A stretch of 31,793 nt of DNA from an uncultured Clostridia bacterium (GCA_937891895.1 CALATN010000106.1:1-31793); one strand, 5' to 3'. Counted from the stretch's first letter, positions 15,635-24,554 are shown. The notes: a model not told the origin generated them from the letters alone. Numbers and translations are program-made.

Positions 15635-17482
15635 ATGTTGAAGGAAAATTATTATCTGAATAAATTGAGATTACCACAAGAATTAGGTAATCTTTCAATA
15701 GCTGAATGTGAAATTCTTTGTAAGGAAATCAGACGTGTGATAATCGGTACAGTTTTAAAGAATGGTGGACATCTATCATCAAATCTTGGAACAGTTGAAC
15801 TTACTGTTGCCATGCATAGAGTGTTCAACTCTCCATCGGATAAGTTTGTATGGGATGTGGGTCATCAGGTATACACTCATAAGATTCTTACAGGAAGATA
15901 TGATGATTTTACAACGCTGAGAAAAGAAAACGGCATATCTGGTTTTTGTCGTCCTTCCGAATCAGAACACGATGCATTTATAAGTGGACACAGCAGTAAT
16001 TCGATTTCCGCTGCTTTGGGAATATCTGAAGCTATGAAGCTTAAAGGGGATAAGCATCATACGGTTGCAGTAATAGGTGACGGTGCATTTACAGGTGGTC
16101 TTGCATATGAAGGTTTGAACAATGCGGGAAAAAGTGACAATAATCTTATAATAATCCTTAATCATAATGATATGTCTATTTCTAAGAATGTAGGAGCAGT
16201 TGCAAAATATCTTACAGCAATCCGAGGAAATACAACCTATATTGATGTGAAAAAAAAGGTTGAAAAATTACTTATTAACACACCGATTATAGGTGCTCCT
16301 ATCAGAAATGTTATTTCAGTTTCCAAGACGGCACTCAAATCTGTCCTGTATCATTCAACAATGTTTGAGGATATGGGATTTGTATATCTTGGGCCTATTG
16401 ATGGACATAACATTGAAAAAATTGAAGAAGCATTGACTGCAGCTAAAAAACTCAGACGTCCTGTTTTTGTTCACATAAATACAATAAAGGGCAGAGGCTA
16501 TAAGCCTGCTGAACTAAATCCGGGGGCTTTTCATGCTGTGCCATCAACGGGATACAACAAGAATAATCCCGATAATTCCACAAAAGATTCTTTTTCAGAG
16601 CAATTCGGAAAGAGCCTTTGCAGGCTTGCTGAAAATGATGAAAGAATATGTGCAATTACAGCAGCAATGAAGTATGGTACAGGACTTCAGCATTTTGCAT
16701 CAAAATATGAAAAACGTTTTTTTGATGTAGGCATTGCTGAACAGCATGCTGTAACTTTTGCGTCAGGACTTGCAAAAGAAGGAAAAATGCCTGTTTTTGC
16801 TGTTTATTCAAGTTTTCTTCAGCGTTCATACGATCAGCTTGTACATGATGTTGCAATTGATAATACACATATTGTAATTGCAATAGACAGGGCGGGCTTT
16901 GTAGGAGAAGATGGCGAAACACATCAGGGATTACTTGATGTTCCTATGTTGTCAACAATTCCGAATACAACAATCTATTCTCCGTCAACATACGCTGAAT
17001 TGAATATGTGTCTGAATAATGCTGTTTATAGCGATGATGGAATTGTGGCAGTACGTTATCCTAAAGGAACTGAAACCACTTCTATGTATACGGACGATAC
17101 TGCTTCGTTCAGTATTTCAAAAAACAACAGTCAAAAGCTTGCAATAAGTTATGGGCGTATAGTTCATAACCTTTACAGCATCGACAGCTGTGATGTGTTG
17201 AAGCTTGTTAAAATATTCCCTATAGAAAACGAAGTTCTCAATATTTGTATGGAGTACAACGAAATTTTCTTCTTTGAAGAAAGTTCAAAATCAGGTGGAA
17301 TAGGTGAGAAGCTTCTGAATATGTTGTATTCAAACGGATATAAAGGGAAATTTGTTATTACCGCCGTAGAAGGCTTTGTTAAACAAAGTTCTGTCGAAAG
17401 TTGTTTTAAGAAGTACAACCTTGACAGTGAAGGTATGAAAAAAATTATAGATATGAGCGAGAGTGTAAATAGTGAGAATTGA
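15635..17482 (+). CDS. dxs: 1-deoxy-D-xylulose-5-phosphate synthase
   Basis: DXS condenses pyruvate and glyceraldehyde 3-phosphate, with thiamine diphosphate, in the first step of the MEP isoprenoid pathway. The 615-residue protein shows GGHLSSNLG (His46), the thiamine-binding GDGAFTGG (148-155) with a downstream ILNHNDMSIS, and the transketolase-like DRAGFVGEDGETHQG. FDVGIAEQHAVTFASGLA provides the catalytic Glu and His. AAGGA precedes the ATG. Its end overlaps tlyA by 11 bases. It is a normal full-length enzyme. Confidence 0.97.
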   Translation: MLKENYYLNKLRLPQELGNLSIAECEILCKEIRRVIIGTVLKNGGHLSSNLGTVELTVAMHRVFNSPSDKFVWDVGHQVYTHKILTGRYDDFTTLRKENGISGFCRPSESEHDAFISGHSSNSISAALGISEAMKLKGDKHHTVAVIGDGAFTGGLAYEGLNNAGKSDNNLIIILNHNDMSISKNVGAVAKYLTAIRGNTTYIDVKKKVEKLLINTPIIGAPIRNVISVSKTALKSVLYHSTMFEDMGFVYLGPIDGHNIEKIEEALTAAKKLRRPVFVHINTIKGRGYKPAELNPGAFHAVPSTGYNKNNPDNSTKDSFSEQFGKSLCRLAENDERICAITAAMKYGTGLQHFASKYEKRFFDVGIAEQHAVTFASGLAKEGKMPVFAVYSSFLQRSYDQLVHDVAIDNTHIVIAIDRAGFVGEDGETHQGLLDVPMLSTIPNTTIYSPSTYAELNMCLNNAVYSDDGIVAVRYPKGTETTSMYTDDTASFSISKNNSQKLAISYGRIVHNLYSIDSCDVLKLVKIFPIENEVLNICMEYNEIFFFEESSKSGGIGEKLLNMLYSNGYKGKFVITAVEGFVKQSSVESCFKKYNLDSEGMKKIIDMSESVNSEN

Positions 17483-18257
17483 CATATATCTATCAGAAAA
17501 CGGATATGTGAAGAGCCGTGAACGAGCAAAACAGCTTGTAAAAGCAGGTCAGGTTCAGGTTAATGGAATTGTCGTTTCAAAGCCGTCATATGATGTTGCA
17601 GAAAATGCTGTAATTGAAATAACAGGTGAACAGCTTAAATATGTTGGACGAGGCGGATTGAAGCTTGAAAAAGCAATCGGCAGCTTTGACATTAAGCTGA
17701 ATGAACGTGTGTGCATTGATATAGGTGCGTCAACAGGTGGTTTTACAGATTGTATGCTTCAAAACGGTGCGGCTTATGTGTATGCCGTAGATGTAGGTCA
17801 CGACCAGCTTGATGAAACACTTGTTAATGATAACCGTGTCTGTAATATGGAACGTACCAATATCCGTGACCTTACTACTGAGGATTTTGTTCAAAATCCA
17901 AGTTTTATAGCAACTGATGTTTCATTTGTTTCCTTGAAGCAGATTTTACCTAAAATCAAGGAATTGCTTCCTGAAAACGGTGAAGCAGTTGTACTTATCA
18001 AACCACAGTTCGAAGCAGGAAAATCATCAATCGGCAAGAACGGTATTGTAAAAGACAGAAAAGTGCACGAAAAAGTTCTTGCTGATATTATTTCATTTTG
18101 TTTTTCGCAGCAGCTTGAGGTGAAAAATCTCGTATATTCCCCAATATCAGGCGGCGACGGAAATATCGAGTACCTTGCATATATCATAAACGGAACAGCA
18201 AATCGTGTATTTGACTATAAAAAAATAGTTTCAACTGCTTTTGACGAACTTAAATAG
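17472..18257 (+). CDS. tlyA: TlyA family rRNA 2'-O-methyltransferase
   Basis: A 261-residue protein with an N-terminal S4 RNA-binding domain (ERAKQLVKAGQVQVNGIVV) and a C-terminal FtsJ/RrmJ-like methyltransferase. The SAM site is DIGASTGGFTDCML, the acidic loop is AVDVGHDQL, and KPQFEAG holds a catalytic Lys. In other bacteria TlyA methylates 16S or 23S rRNA cytidines, and its loss gives capreomycin resistance. It starts at a GTG inside the end of dxs (11-base overlap). The gene order dxs-tlyA-nadK-argR-recN is widely conserved in Firmicutes. Confidence 0.94.
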   Translation: MRIDIYLSENGYVKSRERAKQLVKAGQVQVNGIVVSKPSYDVAENAVIEITGEQLKYVGRGGLKLEKAIGSFDIKLNERVCIDIGASTGGFTDCMLQNGAAYVYAVDVGHDQLDETLVNDNRVCNMERTNIRDLTTEDFVQNPSFIATDVSFVSLKQILPKIKELLPENGEAVVLIKPQFEAGKSSIGKNGIVKDRKVHEKVLADIISFCFSQQLEVKNLVYSPISGGDGNIEYLAYIINGTANRVFDYKKIVSTAFDELK

Positions 18258-18269
18258 CGGAGGAATAAT

Positions 18270-19121
18270 ATGAAAGTAGCTTTGTTTCCCAACTTTGGGA
18301 AGAAAAATGCACTTCCCACAGCGCTGAAATGCTGTGATATACTTAATAAACTTGATATAGAAATTCTTGTTCCTGACACTTGTAAAAGCGAATTTGCAGA
18401 TAAAACCTATGTAGTTTACGGAACAATTGAAAATATTATCTCCGAATGTGATATTGTTATCGCAATAGGCGGCGATGGAACAATCCTTCGCGCTTCAGCC
18501 TACGCTTCAGAATGTAATAAGCTCCTTCTCGGAATAAATACCGGACACCTTGGATTTATGGCATCTATGGAAACAGATGAGCTGGAAAATCTTTCTCGAC
18601 TTAAAACACAGGATTATGTCGTAAAAACAAGAATGATGCTTGATGTTGCTCTTGTTCGTAATAATGAAATTGTTTCACAGCATACAGCTTTGAATGATGT
18701 AGTAATTTCAAGACCTTACGCAAAAATTACCGATTATGAAGTGCTTACAGACGGTATCGTTGTAAGTTCAATGCGTTCTGACGGAATTGTTTTTGCTACA
18801 CCAACAGGCTCAACAGCGTATGCACTTTCATCGGGCGGACCAATTCTCGAACCTGAAATTGAGTGTATACAGATGACACCTATCTGTCCTCATTCACTTT
18901 TTTCAAGAACAATGGTATTTAATGCCAAGCGTGTACTTGAAGTTAAACATAAAGGTGATAGTGACGTGTATTTTTCCGTTGACGGAAGTGAGTGCCACTT
19001 TATAGAAAACGGAGATAAAATTATAATCAGACAATCAGATAAAAAACAAAGGCTTATTGATATAAAGGGACATTCTTTCTTTGATGCAGTTAACAATAAG
19101 CTTATGAATCCCATAAAGTGA
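18270..19121 (+). CDS. nadK: NAD kinase
   Basis: NAD kinase phosphorylates NAD to NADP. The 283-residue protein carries IGGDGT (GGDGT 67-71), the NTGHLGF block (90-96), and TPTGSTAYALSSGGP. GGAGGAAT lies just before the ATG. It lacks the long N-terminal extension of some homologues and is the usual Firmicutes size. It is 12 bases after tlyA and nine before argR. Confidence 0.96.
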   Translation: MKVALFPNFGKKNALPTALKCCDILNKLDIEILVPDTCKSEFADKTYVVYGTIENIISECDIVIAIGGDGTILRASAYASECNKLLLGINTGHLGFMASMETDELENLSRLKTQDYVVKTRMMLDVALVRNNEIVSQHTALNDVVISRPYAKITDYEVLTDGIVVSSMRSDGIVFATPTGSTAYALSSGGPILEPEIECIQMTPICPHSLFSRTMVFNAKRVLEVKHKGDSDVYFSVDGSECHFIENGDKIIIRQSDKKQRLIDIKGHSFFDAVNNKLMNPIK

Positions 19122-19130
19122 GGAATTTCG

Positions 19131-19568
19131 ATGAAAAAAAACAGACAAAATAAAATCATTGAAATAATTGAAAAGTATGAGGTTACGACACAGGAAGCCT
19201 TAAAAAAACACCTTGAGGACGAAGGAATATCAGTAACACAGGCAACCTTGTCCAGAGATATCAACGAACTTAACCTGAAGAAAAAAGTTTCTGCCACAGG
19301 TGCAAATGTCTACGTTTGTGTGAAGAAAAAAGCTGTACAGTGTCCCGCTATCTTCAAGGATGCCGTTATCGATGTAGTGTATGCTATGAATACTGTTGTA
19401 ATAAAGTGCCATACAGGTATGGCTCAGGCAGCTTGTGCAACACTCGATAAAATGGAGGATACAGGAATAGTCGGGACAATTGCAGGTGATGATACAATAT
19501 TTGCTCTTATGAAAAGTGAAAGCGATGCTTCCGAATTTGCTGAAGAACTCCGCTTGCTTGTAAAATAA
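19131..19568 (+). CDS. argR: Arginine repressor ArgR/AhrC
   Basis: ArgR is an arginine-responsive hexameric DNA-binding regulator. The 145-residue protein has an N-terminal winged helix-turn-helix with the recognition helix VTQATLSRDINEL and a C-terminal oligomerisation and arginine-binding domain ending in GTIAGDDTIFALMKS (GDD ligand pattern). GTGAGGA is upstream. In this conserved position it probably regulates arginine genes elsewhere; no arginine biosynthesis gene is in the window. Confidence 0.95.
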   Translation: MKKNRQNKIIEIIEKYEVTTQEALKKHLEDEGISVTQATLSRDINELNLKKKVSATGANVYVCVKKKAVQCPAIFKDAVIDVVYAMNTVVIKCHTGMAQAACATLDKMEDTGIVGTIAGDDTIFALMKSESDASEFAEELRLLVK

Positions 19569-19592
19569 AGCTTTCGATGAAAGGACAAGATT

Positions 19593-21287
19593 ATGTTAAG
19601 TGAATTATATATTGAAAATCTTGCTGTAATTCAGAAAGCAGAAATACCGTTTGCTGAAAACTTCAATGTCTTTACAGGTGAAACAGGTGCAGGTAAATCA
19701 ATACTTATCAATGGAATAAATGCTGTACTCGGTAAGCGTGTAAGTAAAGATATAGTTCGTTCAGGATGTGATAAAGCAGTTGTAACAGCAATGTTCCGTA
19801 ATCTTACCGATGTTACAAGGAACAAGCTTGCAGAACTTGGGATAAGCTGTGAAGAAGACGAACTCATGATAACCCGCGAGATTTCAGCTGACGGTGGCAG
19901 TACAGCACGTATTAACTCTAAACCAACAGCTGTTTCTGTAATAAAGGAAATAGGGGAAACTCTTATTGATGTTCACGGTCAGCACGATAACCGTATACTT
20001 ATGTATCCTGAAAAGCACATAAATATAGTTGACAGTTATGCCGAGCTTGACAAAGAGCTTGCCGATTATCAGCAAACCTTCAAGCAGCTACAGACAACTG
20101 CACGAAAAATCAAACAGCTTGCACTTATGGAGCAGGAAAAACAACAGCGTGTAGAATTCCTCAATCAATTTATCAATGATGTCGGAGCACTTGAACTTGA
20201 GGATGAAAATGAGGATACACTTGTTGAGAACGAGTTCAATGTGGCAAATAACAGCGCAGTTCTTGCAGAAGTGCTGTCTAAATCAAATACAGCAATTATT
20301 GGTGATGACGATTATTCGGGAATGACCGAAAATGTCGATACAATCATAAAGGATTTGTCCAACCACACAGATATAATTCCCGAACTCTCAAAGCTTATAG
20401 AGCGTCTTGAAACAGTGAAGATTGAGATTACCGATATTGCTTCTGAGGTTTCACGGCTCCTTGATGCAATTGACATCGATGAACAGCGTTACGATTATCT
20501 TTCTGAGCGCAGGGAGCAGCTTTACAACGTAAAAAAACGTTACTCCTGCACACTCGCAGAGCTTATTTCACGATACAATTCCTACACAAATGAAGCAAAC
20601 GAAATTTCGGGCTACTCCAAGGAAATCGAAAACCTCACAAGCCAAAAGGAGCAGCTTTTAATCGAGGTTTCTGAAAAAGCAGAAAAGCTTTCCGAACTGC
20701 GTAAGGAAGCAGCCGAAAAGCTTATGACTAAAATTGCCGAGGAACTTAAATTTCTTGATATGCCCAACGTAAAAATCGTTTTTGAACAAACCAAGGGCAA
20801 GCTTACCTCAATGGGTATGGATACAATGGAAATGCTTATTTCCGTAAACCCGGGCGAGCCGCTTAAACCAATTGCCAAAATTGCTTCGGGCGGTGAATTG
20901 TCAAGAATAATGCTTGCTATCAAGAACGTTATCGCCGAAAAAGAGGATATCCCTACAATGATTTTCGACGAGGTTGATACGGGTGTAAGCGGACGTGCCG
21001 CACAGAAAATCGGCGTAAAGCTCCGTCAGGTGTCAAAATCCCGTCAGGTGCTTTGTGTAACACACCTTTCTCAGATTGCAGTTATGGCAGACAACCACCT
21101 GCTTATTGAGAAAACAAACCACGACGACAGCACCTATACAAACGTGTACCGCCTTGACCACGACCAGCGTGTTTCCGAAATTGCAAGAATTCTCGGCGGC
21201 GAGCATATCACACAGACAACCCTCGACAATGCCGCAGAACAGCTTGACGGACAGGAAAAAATCTACAACGAGATATTGAATAAATAA
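19593..21287 (+). CDS. recN: DNA repair protein RecN
   Basis: RecN is an SMC-like ATPase acting in double-strand break repair. The 564 residues show Walker A GETGAGKS (29-36), a long central coiled coil (about 150-380), the ABC signature ASGGELSRIMLAIK, Walker B MIFDEVDTGVSG and a terminal LGG with CVTHLSQIA. AAAGGA precedes the ATG. It is the last gene of the run and ends at a terminator. The 3' portion from about 20,450 is visibly richer in G and C than the 5' part, as if it had a different codon choice. In many Clostridia spoIVB and spo0A follow recN; here they do not. Confidence 0.96.
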   Translation: MLSELYIENLAVIQKAEIPFAENFNVFTGETGAGKSILINGINAVLGKRVSKDIVRSGCDKAVVTAMFRNLTDVTRNKLAELGISCEEDELMITREISADGGSTARINSKPTAVSVIKEIGETLIDVHGQHDNRILMYPEKHINIVDSYAELDKELADYQQTFKQLQTTARKIKQLALMEQEKQQRVEFLNQFINDVGALELEDENEDTLVENEFNVANNSAVLAEVLSKSNTAIIGDDDYSGMTENVDTIIKDLSNHTDIIPELSKLIERLETVKIEITDIASEVSRLLDAIDIDEQRYDYLSERREQLYNVKKRYSCTLAELISRYNSYTNEANEISGYSKEIENLTSQKEQLLIEVSEKAEKLSELRKEAAEKLMTKIAEELKFLDMPNVKIVFEQTKGKLTSMGMDTMEMLISVNPGEPLKPIAKIASGGELSRIMLAIKNVIAEKEDIPTMIFDEVDTGVSGRAAQKIGVKLRQVSKSRQVLCVTHLSQIAVMADNHLLIEKTNHDDSTYTNVYRLDHDQRVSEIARILGGEHITQTTLDNAAEQLDGQEKIYNEILNK

Positions 21288-21305
21288 GGTTGGGTATAAA
21301 TCAGC

Positions 21306-21343
21306 AAATCCGGAGAAGAATTTAAAGCTTCTCTGGATTTTTC
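21306..21343. terminator. Terminator at the end of recN, shared with the APH-like gene
   Basis: AAATCCGGAGAAG (21306-21318) pairs with CTTCTCTGGATTT (21328-21340), 13 bp with one G:U pair and a nine-base loop, followed by TT. It sits between two convergent genes and can act in both directions. Confidence 0.85.
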
Positions 21344-21345
21344 TA

Positions 21346-22203
21346 TTATCTGATATTTATTATCTTATTTAATCCCGCAGTATACATACTATCCAATTCT
21401 TTTGTATGTCCGCCCAGTATTTGTTCAATAGGGTAATATTCATCATTCAAATCTGCCTTTAAAATTGCTGTATCTATATTTAAATGATTATAATATTCCA
21501 AAACCTTCAAACCAAATTCTCTGCCAATTTCTTGATAGCTGTTTTCAAGCAGATATACAAAATCCTTATCCTTGTCAGTAATAGCAGCATCGCCAAAATC
21601 AATTATACCAACAGCTTTATTATTTTGAATTATGATATGATTACAGCTTAAATCATTGTGACATAATGCTTTATCATATTGAGCTATTCGTTCATCATCA
21701 AATATTCTTGCGTATAAATTCTCTATATATTTTTTGGAGGTGTCGGGAATTTTATCATAAATAATGTCTTTTAAAGCTTCATAATCACTTTTATAATCAT
21801 CAATAACATTCAATTCCAACTCATTAATATTAGGTAAAGGTAAAGAGTGCATTTCTCTTATAAACAACGCAATATCCTGTGCCAGTTTATCCTTTTCAGT
21901 GTCACTCATATGTTGGTAAATTTCAGGTGTAAGTTTTTCACCTTTAATCTCTTTATAACCGCAAAAACCATATTTTTCATTGTAATATTCAATCTCAGGT
22001 ATCTTTAAAGTGATTTTACCTTTTAAGTAATTTAATACTTGTACTTCTTTTCTTAAATTAATTCTTACTTCATCATATTTTGATTGTCTGAATATATATT
22101 CATCGTTTACACGATATGCAATACTATCAAGTCCTTGCCCTAAAACCTCGATATTAAAAATCGTTATACCAAATTCATTTTCAATAATTTTTTTGATATC
22201 CAT
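21346..22203 (-). CDS. Aminoglycoside phosphotransferase-like (APH(2'')-type) protein
   Basis: A 285-residue protein-kinase-like phosphotransferase. The catalytic loop is CHNDLSCNH (Asp184) and the metal-binding motif is GIIDFGD (Asp202). The N-terminal lobe has GQGLDSIAYRV and a candidate ATP lysine region. The later segment YYPIEQILGGHTK resembles the corresponding part of APH(2'') enzymes, as recalled from that family. AAGGAG is seven bases before the ATG. It is convergent with recN and has its own strong promoter. Many such proteins are annotated as resistance enzymes without proof, so antibiotic resistance is not claimed; another small-molecule kinase is possible. Confidence 0.8.
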   Translation of the reverse strand: MDIKKIIENEFGITIFNIEVLGQGLDSIAYRVNDEYIFRQSKYDEVRINLRKEVQVLNYLKGKITLKIPEIEYYNEKYGFCGYKEIKGEKLTPEIYQHMSDTEKDKLAQDIALFIREMHSLPLPNINELELNVIDDYKSDYEALKDIIYDKIPDTSKKYIENLYARIFDDERIAQYDKALCHNDLSCNHIIIQNNKAVGIIDFGDAAITDKDKDFVYLLENSYQEIGREFGLKVLEYYNHLNIDTAILKADLNDEYYPIEQILGGHTKELDSMYTAGLNKIINIR

Positions 22204-22235
22204 ATGTTATCTCCTTGTTTTTATAACCCAATCAA

Positions 22236-22264
22236 ATTATACCAAACACCCCATAAAAAGTCAA
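22236..22264 (-). promoter_or_regulatory. Strong sigma-A promoter of the APH-like gene
   Basis: On the minus strand, TTGACT (22264-22259), a 17-base spacer and TATAAT (22241-22236) with an extended TG give a near-consensus promoter. It lies 33 bases before the start codon. Confidence 0.85.
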
Positions 22265-22274
22265 TCACACAATA

Positions 22275-22309
22275 AAATCCGCTTCTGACATCAAATCAAA
22301 AGCGGATTT
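22275..22309 (-). terminator. Terminator of the ApgM-family gene
   Basis: AAATCCGCTT (22275-22284) pairs with AAGCGGATTT (22300-22309), 10 bp with a 15-base loop, 16 bases after the minus-strand stop. Minus-strand reading ends in TTTTATT. It is directly followed by the promoter of the next gene. Confidence 0.8.
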
Positions 22310-22325
22310 AAATTATTATATAAAA

Positions 22326-23540
22326 TTACTTATGCAAATCAATAAAATACTGCATAAGAGAAGGACCCTTCTCAATGAACACGCCTGTTTCCTTTGCAGT
22401 TTCCTCAGTAAATACAGCCTTGCCGTCGCACTTCACACTCTTTGTGTAAATCATAAACGGAACAGGGTCGCTTGTGTGAGTCTTGAGTGCAAGCGGAGTA
22501 GGGTGGTCAGGGAGAATCATAATCTTGTAATCATCATACTTGTCAAGCTCAGGAAGAATTGCGCCGAGAATTTCCTTGTCAATGATTTCAAGGGACTTAA
22601 CCTTGTTTTCAGCTTCATTTCTGTGTCCGCATTCGTCTGGTGCTTCAACGTGAATGTAAACAAAATCCTGACCGTCAGCAAGTGCCTTAACAGCAGCCTC
22701 AGCCTTGCCCTTGAAGTTTGTGTCAATATAACCTGTTGCACCCTCAACCTCAACAACGTTCATATTAGCGAACTTGCCGATACCCTTGAGGAGGTCAACA
22801 GCGGAAATCATTGTACCCTTGAGACCGTAAGTTTCCTTGAAATCAGCAAGATTAGCACGCTTGCCTTCGCCCCAGAGCCAGATGCAGTTTGCAGGACGGA
22901 GACCACGTTCTTCACGAGCCTTGTTTACAGGGTGATCCTTGAGAAGCGCATAACTCTTCTTCATCATATCAAAAAGCTTTTCAGCATTAGGATGATTTGG
23001 TACATATTCAGTAACCTTACGTCCTGTGATATCGTGCGGAGGAGTAAGTGTACCAACATCAAGAGTACCCTTGTGCCAGATAAGGCAGTGACGATAGCTT
23101 ACACCGCTGTAAAGCTTGAATTCATCATTGTCAAAGTGGGAAGCAAGATATGTAACAAGCTCCTTTGCCTCAGCAGTGGAAATATCGTCAGCACAGTAGT
23201 CAACAAGAGTTCTGTCCTCAAATTTTTCTTCCTCGGAAACAGTAACAAGGTTGCATCTGAAAGAAACATCATCTTCAAGCATATCAATGCCTATAGAACC
23301 AGCCTCCAGCGGAGAACGTCCTGTGTAGCAAACAGCAGGGTCATAACCGAGAACGGAAAGGTTAGCAACGTCAGAGCCAGGCTTCAGACCGTCAGCAACA
23401 GTCTTTACAAGACCGATAACAGAGTCCTTTGCAAGCTTATCCATATTAGGTGTAACAGACTTGCTCATAGGAGTCAGACCGCCAAGCACCTCATTAGGGT
23501 AGTCAGCCATACCATCGCAGAGCAAAACAACATATTTCAT
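22326..23540 (-). CDS. apgM: Archaeal-type cofactor-independent phosphoglycerate mutase family (ApgM) enzyme
   Basis: A 404-residue alkaline-phosphatase-superfamily enzyme. It begins MKYVVLLCDGMADYP (Asp9 metal ligand). The nucleophile is probably Ser56 in GLKPGSDVANLS, and the later blocks APDECGHRNEAE and ILPDHPTPL carry conserved His and Asp. The length and start match the branch often labelled proposed homoserine kinase, as well as the ApgM glycolytic enzymes. The name apgM therefore denotes the family; the substrate is uncertain. Its promoter (TTGCTT-N17-TAAAAT) and terminator make it a single-gene unit. A long opposite-strand frame (409 residues) is a shadow. Confidence 0.85.
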   Translation of the reverse strand: MKYVVLLCDGMADYPNEVLGGLTPMSKSVTPNMDKLAKDSVIGLVKTVADGLKPGSDVANLSVLGYDPAVCYTGRSPLEAGSIGIDMLEDDVSFRCNLVTVSEEEKFEDRTLVDYCADDISTAEAKELVTYLASHFDNDEFKLYSGVSYRHCLIWHKGTLDVGTLTPPHDITGRKVTEYVPNHPNAEKLFDMMKKSYALLKDHPVNKAREERGLRPANCIWLWGEGKRANLADFKETYGLKGTMISAVDLLKGIGKFANMNVVEVEGATGYIDTNFKGKAEAAVKALADGQDFVYIHVEAPDECGHRNEAENKVKSLEIIDKEILGAILPELDKYDDYKIMILPDHPTPLALKTHTSDPVPFMIYTKSVKCDGKAVFTEETAKETGVFIEKGPSLMQYFIDLHK

Positions 23541-23575
23541 AAGAATACTTCCTTTGTATAAAATTTAACAATAAT

Positions 23576-23604
23576 ATTTTATCACATCATCATATAAAAA
23601 GCAA
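23576..23604 (-). promoter_or_regulatory. Sigma-A promoter of the ApgM-family gene
   Basis: On the minus strand TTGCTT (23604-23599), a 17-base spacer and TAAAAT (23581-23576), with TG in the extended -10 position. It is 36 bases before the start codon. Confidence 0.75.
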
Positions 23605-23633
23605 TGATAATTTATAAGAAATGGAATGTAAGA

Positions 23634-24179
23634 TTAGGGGGAATTTTGGTTACTTTTTATACTATGCAATTTGCTTATTATTTCAGCAACAATATCTTCT
23701 GTAGCCTGCGTTCCGTCAACAGTAATAATCGGAATATCCATTGTATCAAGCCAATCCGTCACCGTTTTGTCAGAACGCTTTTCAATCATATCGAAAAAGC
23801 TTTTTTCCTTCTCATACAAGTCGCCGCCTTCTAACATTCTGTCACCGAATTTCTTGTGTGAGCGTTCCCAAACTCTTTTCATACGTATTTCCTTTGGCAC
23901 GCTTACAAATACCACACAAGTAAACATAGCTTCAATTTCTTCGCTGTAATTTCCTCTTACAGATGCCAGTATCAGGTTGTCATACTTCTTCAAATCTTCA
24001 TATAGAAGCTTTGCAACTTCTTCTTCGGTTCTTGATATCGCATAAGCATACTCAGCACAGGTTTTCGGAAAATAATAATCTTCAATATCCCTGAAAACCC
24101 AACCAGTTTTTTCAGAAAGTGCCTTTCCTAACGTGCTTTTGCCTGCACCGTTACCACCGCAAATAATTATCTTATTCAA
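23634..24179 (-). CDS. P-loop nucleotide kinase-like protein
   Basis: A 181-residue ATPase or kinase with a P-loop GGNGAGKST (8-16) and an opening beta strand NKIIICGGNG. The C-terminal two thirds has RMKRVWERSHKKFG, a lid-like basic segment, and is otherwise helical. It resembles small adenylate-kinase-like or shikimate-kinase-like proteins, but I see no substrate-specific motif, and its substrate is unknown. The TTG at 24179 is the start: AGGGTG lies five bases upstream. It is nine bases after the cupin gene stop, so the two form an operon. A T-rich region but no clear terminator follows. Confidence 0.72.
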   Translation of the reverse strand: MNKIIICGGNGAGKSTLGKALSEKTGWVFRDIEDYYFPKTCAEYAYAISRTEEEVAKLLYEDLKKYDNLILASVRGNYSEEIEAMFTCVVFVSVPKEIRMKRVWERSHKKFGDRMLEGGDLYEKEKSFFDMIEKRSDKTVTDWLDTMDIPIITVDGTQATEDIVAEIISKLHSIKSNQNSP

Positions 24180-24188
24180 AATAACACC

Positions 24189-24554
24189 CTATTTCTCATC
24201 CTTATATGCGTACCCAAAATGAATAGGCGGAGCAGTTACAGAAATATAAATAAACTCCTCATCACCATCATTCAGTAACCCGTGAACATTCTTGTCAGCA
24301 AATCTCACAACATCACCAACATTAAACGTCATAGTAGTATCATTTTCAAGCAGAAGTGTCCCGCAACCTTTTACCGCATACCAAATCTGCTCAGAAGCGT
24401 CGTGAGTGTGCCTCGGCTGACAAGCACCAATTTCAAGATGAACTTCCGTTATAGTAACTCTCTTACTTTCGGAATTGTCAGGGTTAAGAAGCTGTCTTGA
24501 CACAACGCCTGGGTTTGACAATTCCTTGATTTCAGTTGATTTTATAAATTCCAT
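24189..24554 (-). CDS. Cupin-fold protein
   Basis: A 121-residue single-domain cupin. Motif 1 is GACQPRHTHDASEQIWYAVKG with His49, His51 and Glu55; motif 2 carries His91 in DKNVHGLLN. These are the usual metal ligands, so it probably binds a metal and either acts as a small dioxygenase/isomerase or senses a ligand. The family has too many activities to name one. AGGGAG is seven bases upstream of the ATG. It is the first gene of a two-gene operon with the P-loop kinase. Confidence 0.82.
   Translation of the reverse strand: MEFIKSTEIKELSNPGVVSRQLLNPDNSESKRVTITEVHLEIGACQPRHTHDASEQIWYAVKGCGTLLLENDTTMTFNVGDVVRFADKNVHGLLNDGDEEFIYISVTAPPIHFGYAYKDEK

Noticed and set aside
22332..23561. A 409-residue open frame opposite the ApgM-family gene
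   Set aside because: The minus-strand product is a clear family member with promoter, ribosome binding site and terminator; the opposite frame has no recognisable domain and is a codon-bias shadow.
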